Of a DNA stretch of 64,000 nt, positions 50,942 to 63,685 are shown in pieces. The stretch's first letter is position 1. Every line of letters starts with the position of its first letter. This DNA comes from Sanderia malayensis (lineage: Eukaryota > Cnidaria > Scyphozoa > Semaeostomeae > Pelagiidae). The stretch is from assembly GCA_013076295.1 (NCBI GenBank), contig RQOL01000528.1, forward strand, positions 124,001 through 188,000, read 5' to 3'. Under the pieces are notes generated by a model. It ran no database searches. It was not told where the DNA came from and was given only the letters and a program-made list of their open reading frames with translations. Both the position numbers and the translations under genes were made by a program.

Positions 50942-53900
50942 GTTGTGGGAATGAATGTTACCTTTCATTAGTGTAAATTGTTGGAAAGAATGTTATATAC
51001 TTTTTAGCTCTTTTTACATGGAATAATGTGTAAATTGTGGGAATCGATGTCATTTCTCAACAGTCTAAATTGTGGGAATGAATGTTTCTTTTCATTAGTC
51101 CAAATTGTGGCAATGAACTTTAAGTTTTTATTAGTTTTAGGTGCTTTTATGTTGATTCGTGTGTAAATTGTAGAAATGAAGGTTATTTTCATTAGTGCAA
51201 ATGGTGGGAATGAATATTATCTTTTTTATCTCTTTTTACCGTTTTTGCGTGGATCCATGTGTAAATTGTGGGGATGAAGGTTATTTTTCATTACTGCAAA
51301 TTGTGGAAATGAATGCTCTATTATTGATTAGTTTTAGCTGTTCTTACGTTGATTCGTGTGTAAATTGCGGGAAGGAATTTTTTTCATTACTGTAATTTAT
51401 GTCAATCATGGTTACTATTCATTAGTGTAAATTGTGGGAATGAACTTTAAATTTTTATTAGTTTTAAGTGTATTTATGTTGATTCGTGTGTAATTTGTGG
51501 CAATCAATGTCAACTTTTATCAGTCTAAATTGTGGGAATGAATGTCACTTTTCATTAGTGTAAATTGTGGGAATGAATATTATCTTTTTTATCTGTTTTT
51601 GCCGTTTTTGCGTGGATTCGTGTGTAAATTGTGGGAATGAATTTTTTTTCGTTACTGTAATGTGTGGAAATCAATGTTACTGTTCATTAGTGTAATTTGT
51701 GGCAAAGAATGCTATATTTTTTTAGCTCTTTTTACGTGGAACAATGTATAAATTGTGGGAATCAATGTCAACTTTCATCAGTCTAAATTGTGGGAATGAA
51801 TGTCACTTTTCATTAGTGTAAATTGTGGGACTGAATATTATCTTTTTTATCTCTTTTTACCGTTTTTGCGTGGATCCATGTGTAAATTGTTGGGATGAAG
51901 GTTATTTTTCATTACTGCAAATTGCGGGAATGAATCCTCTATTATTGCTTAGTTTTAGCTGTTCTTACGTTGATTCGTGTGTAAATTGTGGGAAGGAATT
52001 TTTTTCATTACTGTAATTTATGTGAATCATGGTTACTGTTCATTAGTGTAAATTGTGGGAAAGAATGCTACATACTTTTTAGCTCTTTTTACGTGGAATA
52101 ATGTGTAAATTGTGGGAATCAATGTCATTTCTCAACAGTCAGCATTGTGGGAATGAATGTCACCTTTCATTAGTGTAAATTGTGGGAATGAAGGTTGTTT
52201 TTCATTAGTTTAAATTGTGGGAATGAATATTATCTTTTTTATCTGTTTTACCGTTTTTGCGTGGATTCATGTGTAAATTGTGGGATTAATCTTTTTTTTA
52301 TTACTGTAAATTGTGGGAATGAATGTTTCTTTTCATTTTCAGTGTAAATTGTTGGAATCAATGTCACTTTTCATTAGTGTAAATTGTGGGAATGAATAAT
52401 ATCTTCTTTGTCTGTTTTTACCGTTTTTTCGTGGATTCATGTGTAAATTGTGGGGATGAAGGTTATTTTTCATTACTGCAAATTGTGGGAATGAATGTTT
52501 CTTTTGATTAGTGCAAATTGTGGGAATGAATATTATCTTTTTTATCTGTTTTTACCGTTTTTGCGTGGATTCATGTGTAAATTGTGCGGATGAAGGTTAT
52601 TTTTCATTACTGCAAATTGTGGGAATGAATGCTCTATTATTGATTAGCTTTAGCTGTTCTTACGTTGATTCGTGTGTAAATTGCATGAAGGAATTTTTTT
52701 TTCATTACTGTAATTTATGTGAATCATGGTTACTTTTCATTAGTGTAAATTGTGGGAAAGAATGCTATATACTTTTTAGCTCCTTTTACGTGGAATAATG
52801 TGTAAATTGTGGGAATGAATGTCACTTTTCATTAGTGTAAATTGTGGGAATGAATATTATCTTCTTTGTCTGTTTTTCCCATTTTTGCGTGGATACATGT
52901 GCAAATTGTGGGGATGAAGGTTATTTTTCATTACTGCAAATTGTGGGAATGGAAGTCATATTTTTATCTCTTTTTGCCGTTTTTGCGTGGATTCGTGTAA
53001 AAAATGTGGGAATGAAATTTTTTTCATTACTGTAATGTGTGGAAATCAATGTTAGTGTTGATTAGTGTAATTTGTGGGAAAGAATGCTATATTTTTTTTA
53101 GCTCTTTTCACGTGGAACAATGTGTAAATTGTGGGAATCAATGTCAACTTTCATCAGTCTAAATTGTGGGAATGAATGTCACTTTTCATTAGGGTAAATT
53201 GTGGGAATGAATATTATCTTTTTTATCCCTTTTTACCGTTTTTGCGTGGATTCATGTGTAAATTGTGGGAATGAATGTCATACTTTTATCTGTTTGTTCC
53301 GTTTTTGCATGGATTCGTGTGTAAATTATGGGAATTAATGCCTTTTCATTACTCTAATGTGTGGTAATCAATGTTACTTTTCATTAGTGTAATTTGTGGG
53401 AAAGAATGCTATATTTTTTTTGCTCTTTTTACGTGGAATAATGTGTAAATTGTGGGAATCAATGTCAACTTTGATCGGTCTAAATTGTGGGAATGAATGT
53501 CACTTTTCAATAGTGCAAATTGTGGGAATGAATATTATCTTCTTTGTCTGTTTTTACCGTTTTTGCGTGGAATCACGTGTAAATTGTGGGGATGAAGGTT
53601 ATTTTTCATTACTGCAAATTGTGGGAATGAATCCTCTATTATTGTTTAGTTTTAGCTGTTCTTACATTGAATCGTGTGTAAATTCCGGGAAGGAATTTTT
53701 TTGCATTACTATAATTTATGTGAATCATGGTTACCTTTCATTTGTGTAAATTGTGGGAAATAATGCTAAATTTTTTTAGCTGTTTTTACGTGGAATAATG
53801 TGTAAATTGTGGGAATCCATGTCAACTTTCATCAGTCTAAATTGTGGGAATGAATGTCACTTTTCAATAGTGCAAATTGTGGGAATGAATATTATCTTCT

Positions 53901-56900
53901 TTGTCTGTTTTTACCGTTTTTGCGTGGATTCACGTGTAAATTGTGGGGATGAAGGTTGTTTTTCATTGCTGCAAATTGTGGGAATGAATGCTCTATTATT
54001 GTTTAGTTTTAGCTGTTTTTACGTTGATTCGTGTGTAAATTGTGGGAAGGAATTTTTTTCATTACTGTAATTTATGTGAATCATGGTTACTGTTCATTAG
54101 TGTAAATTGTGGGAAAGAATGCTACATACTTTTTAGCTCTTTTTACGTGGAATAATGTGTAAATTGTGGGAATCAATGTCATTTCTCAACAGTCAACATT
54201 GTGGGAATGAATGTCACCTTTCATTAGTGTAAATTGTGGGAATGAAGGTTGTTTTTCATTAGTGTAAATTGTGGGAATGAATATTATCTTTTTTATCTGT
54301 TTTACCGTTTTTGCGTGGATTCATGTGTAAATTGTGGGATTAATCTTTTTTTTATTACTGTAAATTGTGGGAAAGTATGTCACTTTCCTTTAGTGCCAAT
54401 TGTGGGAAAGAACGTTAAATTTTTATCTGTTTTTGCCGTTTTTGCGTGGATTTGTGTGTAAATTGTGGGAATGAATTTTTTTCATTACTTTAAAGTGTGG
54501 GAATCAATGTTACTTTTCATTAGTGTCATTTGTGGGAAAGAATGCTATTTTTTTAGCTCTTTTTACGTGGAATAATATGTAAATTGTCGGAATGAATGTC
54601 ACCTTTCATTAGTGTAAATTGTGGGAATGAATGCTCTATTATTGATTAGCTTTAGCTGTTTTTAACGTTGATTCGTGTGGAAATTGTGGGGATGAAGGTT
54701 ATTTTTCATTACTGCAAATTGTGGGAATGAATGTTTCTTTTGATTAGTGCAAATTGTGGGAATGAATATTATCTTTTTTATCTGTTTTTATCGTTTTTGC
54801 GTGGATTCATGTGTAAATTGTGGGGATGAAGGTTATTTTTCATTACTGCAAATTGCGGGAATGAATCCTCTATTATTGTTTAGATTTAGCTGTTCTTACG
54901 TTGATTCGTGTGTAAATTGTGGGAAAGAATGTTATATACTTTTTAGCTCTTTTTACGTGGAATAATGTGTAAATTGTGGGAATCAATGTAATTTCTCAAC
55001 AGTCTAAATTGTGGGAATGAATGTCACTTTTCATTAGTGTAAATTGTGGGAATGAATTTTTTTTCATTACTGTAATTTATGGGAATGAATGTTTCTTATC
55101 ATTTTCAGTGTAATTTGTTGGAATCAATGTCACTTTTCATTAGTGTAAATTGTGGGAATGAATAATATCTTCTTTGTCTGTTTTTACCGTTTTTGCGTGG
55201 ATTCATGTGTAAATTGTGGGGATGAAGGTTATTTTTCATTACTGCAAATTGTGGGAATGAATGTTTCTTTTGATTAGTGCAAATTGTGGGAATGAATATT
55301 ATCTTTTTTATCTGTTTTTACCGTTTTTGCGTGGATTCATGTGTAAATTGTGCGGATGAAGGTTATTTTTCATTACTGCAAATTGTGGGAATGAATGCTC
55401 TATTATTGATTAGCTTTAGCTGTTCTTACGGTGATTCGTGTGTAAATTGCATGAAGGAATTTTTTTTTCATTACTGTAATTTATGTGAATCATGGTTACT
55501 TTTCATTAGTGTAAACTGTGGTGAACTTTAAATTTTTATTAGTTTTATGTGTATTTATGTTGATTCGTGTGTAAGTTGTGGCAATCAATGTCAACTTTCA
55601 TCAGTCCAAATTGTGGGAATGAATGTCACTTTTCATTAGTGTAAATTTTGGGAATGAATGGCACTTTTCATTCGTGCAAATTGTGTGAAGGAATATTATC
55701 TTCTTTATCTGATTTTACCGTCTTTGTTTGGATTCATGTGTAAATTGTGGGGATCAAGGTTATTTTTCATTACTGCAAATTGTGGGAATGAATCCTCTAT
55801 TATTGTTTAGTTTTAACTATTCTTACGTTGATTCGTGTGTAAATTGTGGGAAGGAGTTTTTTTCATTACTGTAATTTATGTGAATCATGGTTACTTTTCA
55901 TTAGTGTAAATTGTGGGAAAGAATGCTATATACTTTTTAGCTCCTTTTACGTGGAATAATGTGTAAATTGTGGGAATGAATGTCACTTTTCATTAGTGTA
56001 AATTGTGGGAATGAATATTATCTTCTTTGTCTGTTTTTCCCATTTTTGCGTGGATACATGTGCAAATTGTGGGGATGAAGGTTATTTTTTCATTACTGCA
56101 AATTGTGGGAATGGAAGTCATAATTTTATCTCTTTTTGCCGTTTTTGCGTGGATTCGTGTAAAAAATGTGGGAATGAAATTTTTTTCATTACTGTAATGT
56201 GTGGAAATCAATGTTACTGTTCATTAGTGTAATTTGTGGGAAAGAATGCTATATTTTTTTAGCTCTTTTCACGTGGAACAATGTGTAAATTGTGGGAATC
56301 AATGTCAACTTTCATCAGTCTAAATTGTGGGAATGAATGTCACTTTTCAATAGTGCAAATTGTGGGAATGAATATTATCTTCTTTGTCTGTTTTTACCGT
56401 TTTTGCGTGGATTCACGTTTAAGTTGTGGGGATGAAGGTTCTTTTTCATATTGCTGCAAATTGTGGGAATGAATGCTCTATTATTGTTTAGTTTTAGCTG
56501 TTCTTACGTTGATTCGTGTGTAGATTGTGGAAAGGAATTTTTTTTCATTACTGTAATTTATGTGAATTATGGTTACTTTTCATTAGTGTAAATTGTGGGA
56601 ATGAATTTTTTTCATTACTGTAATGTGTGGGAATCAATGTTACTTTTCATTAGTGTAATTTGTGGGAAAGAATGCTATTTTTTTAGCTCTTTTTACGTGA
56701 AATAATATGTAAATTGTGGGAATCAATGTCAACTTTCATCAGTGTAAATTGTGGCAATGAATGTCACTTGTCATTAGTGTAAATGGTGGGAATGAATATC
56801 ATCTTTTTTATCTGTTTTTGCCGTTTTTGCGTGGATTCGTGTGTAAATTGTCGGAATGAATTTTTTTTCATTATTGTAATGAGTGGAAATCAATGTCAAC

Positions 56901-58090
56901 TTTCATCAGTCTAAATTGTGCGAATGAATGTCACTTTTTATTAGTGTAAACTGTGCGTGTGAATGCTCCATTATTGATTAGCTTTGGCTGTTTTTAACGT
57001 TGATTCGTGTGGATATTGTGAGAATGATTATTTTTCATTACTGCAAATTGCGGGAATGAATCCTCTATTATTGCTTAGTTTTAGCTGTTCTTACGTTGAT
57101 TCGTGTGTAAATTGTGGGAAGGAATTTTTTTCATTACTGTAATTTATGTGAATCATGGTTACTGTTCTTTAGTGTAAATTGTGGGAAAGAATGCTATATA
57201 CTTTTTAGCTCTTTTTACGTGGAATAATGTGTAAATTGTGGGAATCAATGTCATTTCTCAACAGTCAACATTGTGGGAATGAATGTCACCTTTCATTAGT
57301 GTAAATTGTGGGAATGAAGGTTGTTTTTCATTAGTGTAAATTGTGGGAATGAATATTATCTTTTTTATCTGTTTTTACCGTTTTTGCGTGGATTCATGTG
57401 TAAATTGTGGGATTAATCTTTTTTTTATTACTGTAAATTGTGGGAAAGTATGTCACTTTCCTTTAGTGCCAATTGTGGGAAAGAACGTTAAATTTTTATC
57501 TGTTTTCGCCGTTTTTGCGTGGATTGGTGTGTAAATTGTGGGAATGAAATTTTTTCATTACTTTAAAGTGTGGGAATCAATGTTACTTTTCATTAGTGTA
57601 ATTTGTGGGAAAGAATGCTATTTTTTTAGCTCTTTTTACGTGGAATAATATGTAAATTGTCGGAATGAATGTCACCTTTCATTAGTGTATATAGTGGGAA
57701 TGAATGCTCTATTATTGATTAGCTTTAGCTGTTTTTAACGTTGATTCGTGTGGAAATTGTGGGGATGAAGGTTATTTTTCATTACTGCAAATTGTGGGAA
57801 TGAATGTTTCTTTTGATTAGTGCAAATTGTGGGAATGAATATTATCTTTTTTATCTGTTTTTACCGTTTTTGCGTGGATTCATGTGTAAATTGTGGGGAT
57901 GAAGGTTATTTTTCATTACTACAAATTGCGGGAATGAATCCTCTATTATTGTTTAGATTTAGCTGTTCTTACGTTGATTCGTGTGTAAATTGTGGGAAAG
58001 AATGTTATATACTTTTTAGCTCTTTTTACGTGGAATAATGTGTAAATTGTGGGAATCAATGTCATTTCTCAACAGTCTAAATTGTGGGAA

Positions 58091-58499
58091 TGAATGTCAC
58101 CTTTCATTAGTGTAAATTGTGGGAATGAATTTTTTTTCATTACTGTAATTTATGGGAATGAATGTTTCTTTTCATTTTCAGTGTAAATTGTTGGAATCAA
58201 TGTCACTTTTCATTAGTGTAAATTGTGGGAATGAATAATATCTTCTTTGTCTGCTTTTACCGTTTTTGCGTGGATTCATGTGTAAATTGTGGGAATGAAT
58301 GTCACCTTTCATTAGTGTAAATTGTGGGAATGAATTTTTTTTCCTTACTGTAATTTATGGGAATGAATGTTTCTTTTCATTTTCAGTGTAAATTGTTGGA
58401 ATCAATGTCACTTTTCATTAGTGTAAATTGTGGGAATGAATAATATCTTCTTTGTCTGTTTTTACCGTTTTTGCGTGGATTCATGTGTAAATTGTGGGA
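58091..58499 (+). repeat. 205-bp tandem duplication (two copies)
   Basis: The unit GTCACCTTTCATTAG occurs at 58,096 and again at 58,301, followed in both by the TTTTCATTTTCAG short unit, a GTTGGAATCAATG core and an AATAATATCTTC long unit. One copy has TTTCCTTACTG where the other has TTTCATTACTG. Confidence 0.85.
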
Positions 58500-59284
58500 T
58501 GAAGGTTATTTTTCATTACTGCAAATTGTGGGAATGAATGTTTCTTTTGATTAGTGCAAATTGTGGGAATGAATATTATCTTTTTTATCTGTTTTTACCG
58601 TTTTTGCGTGAATTCATGTGTAAATTGTGGGGATGAAGGTTATCTTTCATTACTGCAAATGGCGGGAATGAATCCTCTATTAATGTTTAGTTTTAGCTGT
58701 TCTTACGTGGATTCATGTGTAAATAGTGGCGATAAAGGTTATTTTTCATTACTGCAAATTGTGGGAATGAATGTTTCTTTTCATTAGTGCAAATTGTGGG
58801 AATGAATATTATCTTTTTTATCTGTTTTTACCATTTTTGCGTGGATTCATGTGTAAATTGTGGGGATGAAGATTATTTTTCATTACTGCAAATTGCGGGA
58901 ATGAATCCTCTATTATTGTTTAGTTTTAGCTGTTCTTACGTTGATTCGTGTGTAAATTGTGGGAAGTAGATTTTTTCATTACTGTAATTTATGTGAATCA
59001 TGGTTACTTTTCATTAGTGGAAATTGTGGGAATGAACTTTAAATTTTTATTAGTTTTAAGTGTATTTATGTTGATTCGTGTGTAAGTTGTGGCAATCAAT
59101 GTCAACTTTCATCATTCTAAATTGTGGGAATGAATGTCACTTTTCAATAGTGTAAATTGTGGGAATGAATATTATCTTCTTTGTCTGTTTTTACCGTTTT
59201 TGCGTGGATTCACGTGTAAATTGTGGGGATGAAGGTTGTTTTTCATTGCTGCAAATTGTGGGAATGAATGCTCTATTATTGTTT

Positions 59285-59319
59285 AGTTTTAGCTGTTCTT
59301 ACGTTGAACAGCTAAAACT
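59285..59319. repeat. Perfect 14-bp inverted repeat (hairpin) 6
   Basis: Arms at 59,285-59,298 and 59,306-59,319. Lies outside the 15.6-kb pair, in the mosaic block that resembles 41.0-41.4 kb. Confidence 0.95.
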
Positions 59320-60286
59320 GTGGGAAGGAATTTTTTTTCATTACTGTAATTTATGTGAATCATGATTACTTTTCATTAGGGTAAATTGTGGGAAAGAATG
59401 CTATATTTTTTTAGCTCTTTTTACGTGGAATAATGTGTAAATTGTGGGAATCAATGTCAACTTTCATCAGTCTAAATTGTGGGAATGAATGTCACTTTTC
59501 ATTAGTGCAAATTGTGGGAATGAATATTATCTTCTTTGTCTGTTTTTACCGTTTTTGCGTGGATTCACGTGTAAGTTGTTGGGATGAAGGTTCTTTTTCA
59601 TTGCTGCAAGTTGTGGGAATGAATGCTCTATTATTGTTTAGTTTTAGCTGTTCTTACGTTGATTCGTGTGTAGATTGTGGAAAGGAGTTTTTTTTCATTA
59701 CTGTAATTTATGTGAATTATGGTTACTTTTCATTAGTGTAAATTGTGGGAATGAATTTTTTTCATTACTGTAATGTGTGGGAATCAATGTTACTTTCATT
59801 AGTGTAATTTGTGGGAAAGAATGCTATTTTTTTAGCTCTTTTTACGTGGAATAATATGTAAATTGTGGGAATCAATGTCAACTTTCATCAGTGTAAATTG
59901 TGGCAATGAATGTCACTTGTCATTAGTGTAAATGGTGGGAATGAATATCATCTTTTTTATCTGTTTTTGCCGTTTTTGCGTGGATTCGTGTGTAAATTGT
60001 CGGAATGAATTTTTTTTCATTATTGTAATGTGTGGAAATCAATGTCAACTTTCATCAGTCTAAATTGTGCGAATGAATGTCACTTTTTATTAGTGTAAAC
60101 TGTGCCTGTGAATGCTCCATTATTGATTAGCTTTGGCTGTTTTTAACGTTGATTCGTGTGGATATTGTGAGAATGATTTTTTTCATTACTGTAATTTGTG
60201 GGAATGAATGTTTATTTTCATTAGTGCAAATTGTGGGAATAAATGTCATATTTTTATTAGTTTTAGGTTTACTTATGTTGATTCGT

Positions 60287-60418
60287 GTGTACATTGTGGG
60301 AATGAATGTTAATATGACTGAAAAAAGTAACTAAAAGTGTTTTCACTATTTTTCAGATGGATTAACGTAGATTCACGTGTGAAATGTGGGAATGGGTGTA
60401 AATCTTGAACTGACAAAA
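60287..60418 (+). repeat. Branch-CAG marker element 17 (type I)
   Basis: CAG ends at 60356. Standard type I sequence. It lies 9,477 bp after element 16, the widest gap between markers in the window. Confidence 0.9.
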
Positions 60419-61709
60419 GTTGTGGGAATGAATGTTACTTTTCATTAGTGTAAATTGTTGGAAAGAATGTTATATACTTTTTAGCTCTTTTTACATGGAA
60501 TGATGTGTAAATTGTGGGAATCGATGTCATTTCTCAACAGTCTAAATTGTGGGAATGAATGTTTCTTTTCATTAGTGCAAATTGTGGGAATGAACTTTAA
60601 GTTTTATTAGTTTTAGGTGTTTTTATGTTGATTCGTGTGTAAATTGTAGAAATGAAGGTTATTTTCATTAGTGCAAATGGTGGGAATGAATATTATCTTT
60701 TTTATCACTTTTTACCGTTTTTGCGTGGATCCATGTGTAAATTGTGGGGATGAAGGTTATTTTTCATTAGTGCAAATTGTGGAAATGAATGCTCTATTAT
60801 TGATTAGTTTTAGCTGTTCTTACGTTGATTCGTGTGTAAATTGCGGGAAAGAATTTTTTTCATTACTGTAATTTATGTCAATCATGGTTACTATTCATTA
60901 GTGTAAATTGTGGGAATGAACTTTAAATTTTTATAAGTTTTAAGTGTATTTATGTTGATTCGTGTGTAAGTTGTGGCAATCAATGTCAACTTTCATCAGT
61001 CTAAATTGTGGGAATGAATGTCACTTTTCATTAGTGTAAATTGTGGGAATGAATATTATCTTTTTTATCAGTTTTTGCCGTTTTTGCGTGGATTCGTGTG
61101 TAAATTGTGGGAATGAATTTTTTTTCGTTACTGTAATGTGTGGAAATCAATGTTACTTTTCATTAGTGTAATTTGTGGGAAAGAATGCTATATTTTTTTA
61201 GCTCTTTTTACGTGGAACAATGTGTAAATTGTGGGAATCAATGTCAACTTTCATCAGTCTAAATTGTGGGAATGAATGTCACTTTTCATTAGTGTAAATT
61301 GTGGGAATGAATATTATCTTTTTTATCTCTTTTTACCGTTTTTGCGTGGATCCATGTGTAAACTGTTGGGATGAAGGTTATTTTTCATTACTGCAAATTG
61401 TGGGAATGAATGCTCTATTATTGATTAGTTTTAGCTTTTCTTACGTTGATTCGTGTGGAAATTGCATGATGGAATTTTTCCATTACTGTAATTTATGTGA
61501 ATCATGGTTACTTTTCATTAGTGTAAATTGTGGGAATTAACTTTAAAATTTTATTAGTTTTAGGTGTGTTTGTGTTGATTCGTGTGTAAGTTGTGGCAAT
61601 CAATGTCAACTTTAATTAGTCTAAATTGTGGCAATGAATATAATCTTTTTGATCTCTTTTTACCGTTTTTGCGTGGGTTCATGTATAAATTGTGGGGATG
61701 AAGGTTATT
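60287..61709 (+). repeat. Module matching 7.3-8.7 kb
   Basis: Marker element, LA, LB and TGCATGATGGAA variant units follow the order of about 7,274-8,700 at an offset of about 53,011 (60,671 with 7,660; 61,301 with 8,290; 61,628 with 8,617). The sequences differ by scattered single bases and T-run lengths. Confidence 0.8.
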
Positions 61710-63685
61710 TTTCATTACTGCAAATTGCGGGAATGAATCCTCTATTATTGCTTAGCTTTAGCTGTTCTTACGTTGATTCGTGTGTAAATTGTGGGAAGGA
61801 ATTTTTTTCATTACTGTAATTTATGTGAATCATGGTTACTGTTCATTAGTGTAAATTGTGGGAAAGAATGCTATATACTTTTTAGCTCTTTTTACGTGGA
61901 ACAATGTGTAAATTGTGGGAATCAATGTCATTTCTCAACAGTCAACATTGTGGGAATGAATGTCACCTTTCATTGGAGTAAATTGTGGGAATGAAGGTTG
62001 TTTTTCATTAGTGTAAATTGTGGGAATGAATATTATCTTTTTTATCTGTTTTTACCGTTTTTGCGTGGATTCATGTGTAAATTGTGGGATTAATCTTTTT
62101 TTTATTACTGTAAATTGTGGGAAAGTATGTCACTTTCCTTTAGTGCCAATTGTGGGAAAGAACGTTAAATTTTTATCTGTTTTCGCCGTTTTTGCGTGGA
62201 TTGGTGTGTAAATTGTGGGAATGAATTTTTTTCATTACTTTAAAGTGTGGGAATCAATGTTACTTTTCATTAGTGTAATTTGTTTGAAAGAATGCTATTT
62301 TTTTAGCTCTTTTTACGTGGAATAATATGTAAATTGTCGGAATGAATGTCACATTTCATTAGTGTAAATTGTGGGAATGAATGCTCTATTATTGATTAGC
62401 TTTAGCTGTTTTTAACGTTGATTCGTGTGGAAATTGTGGGGATGAAGGTTATTTTTCATTACTGCAAATTGTGGGAATGAATCCTCTATTATTGTTTAGA
62501 TTTAGCTGTTCTTACGTTGATTCGTGTGTAAATTGTGGGAAAGAATGTTATATACTTTTTAGTTCTTTTTACGTGGAATAATGTGTAAATTGTGGGAATC
62601 AATGTCATTTCTCAAAAGTCTAAATTGTGGGAATGAATGTCACCTTTCATTAGTGTAAATTGTGGGAATGAATTTTTTTTCATTACTGTAATTTATGGGA
62701 ATGAATGTTTCTTTTCATTTTCAGTGTAAATTGTTGGAATCAATGTCACTTTTCATTATTGTAAATTGTGGGAATGAATAATATCTTCTTTGTCTGTTTT
62801 TACCGTTTTTGCGTGGATTCATGTGTAAATTGTGGGAATGAATGTCACCTTTCATTAGTGTAAATTGTGGGAATTAATTTTTTTTCATTACTGTAATTTA
62901 TGGGAATGAATGTTTCTTTTCATTTTCAGTGTAAATTGTTGGAATCAATGTCACTTTTCATTAGTGTAAATTGTGGGAATGAATAATATCTTCTTTGTCT
63001 GTTTTTACCGTTTTTGCGTGGATTCATGTGTAAATTGTGGGGATGAAGGTTATTTTTCATTACTGCAAATTGTGGGAATGAATGTTTCTTTTGATTAGTG
63101 CAAATTGTGGGAATGAATATGATCTTTTTTATCTGTTTTTACCGTTTTTGCGTGGATTCATGTGTAAATTGTGGGGATGAAGGTTATTTTTCATTACTGC
63201 AAATTGCGGGAATGAATCCTCTATTATTGTTTAGTTTTGGCTGTTCTTACGTGGATTCATGTGTAAATAGTGGCGATAAAGGTTATTTTTCATTACTGCA
63301 AATTGTGGGAATGAATGTTTCTTTTCATTAGTGCAAATTGTGGGAATGAATATTATCTTTTTTATCTGTTTTTACCATTTTTGCGTGGATTCATGTGTAA
63401 ATTGTGGGGATGAAGATTATTTTTCATTACTGCAAATTGCGGGAATGAATCCTCTATTATTGTTTAGTTTTAGCTGTTCTTACGTTGATTCGTGTGTAAA
63501 TTGTGGGAAGTAGATTTTTTCATTACTGTAATTTATGTGAATCATGGTTACTTTTCATTAGTGGAAATTGTGGGAATGAACTTTAAATTTTTATTAGTTT
63601 TAAGTGTATTTATGTTGATTCGTGTGTAAGTTGTGGCAATCAATGTCAAATTTCATCAGTCTAAATTGTGGGAATGAATGTCACA
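61710..63685 (+). repeat. 4.5-4.7-kb spaced repeat, second copy
   Basis: Matches about 57,030-59,140. The offset is 4,677 at first (57,343 with 62,020) and 4,544 later (58,554 with 63,098), the 133-bp drop being a segment missing near 62,470. It ends where one copy reads ATCATTCTAAATTG and the other ATCAGTCTAAATTG and then diverges. Confidence 0.8.
62636..63045 (+). repeat. 205-bp tandem duplication (two copies), second locus
   Basis: The same duplication as at 58.1-58.5 kb, with CACCT at 62,641 and 62,846. Its presence in both 4.5-kb copies means the 205-bp duplication came before the larger one. Confidence 0.85.

Larger units (their letters stand above)
41795..56348 (+). repeat. 15.6-kb higher-order repeat, copy B (about 14.55 kb aligned)
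   Basis: Direct head-to-tail repeat of copy A. It is 132 bp longer because of one replaced segment (49,689-49,961 against 34,115-34,255). At about 56,348 it departs from copy A, reading CACTTTTCAATAG where A reads CACTTTTCATTAGGG. Private variants shared with A, such as GGGAAAGGGTG in the first marker and GAACAGAC in the fourth, confirm the pairing. Confidence 0.9.
56349..60286 (+). repeat. Mosaic block after copy B
   Basis: About 56,380-57,030 matches about 59,530-60,180 at an offset of 3,150. About 57,030-59,140 matches about 61,710-63,685 (offset 4,677, then 4,544). About 59,140-59,520 carries the sixth hairpin and matches about 41,000-41,370. A 205-bp tandem duplication lies at about 58,090-58,490. 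Confidence 0.78.

Noticed and set aside
26220..56348. Second 15.6-kb copy as a pure assembly duplication
   Set aside because: Not proven either way, but the copies differ by a replaced 141/273-bp patch, private bases (for example in the LC unit before marker 14) and different right-hand ends, so a simple duplicated contig is less likely. Long reads would decide.
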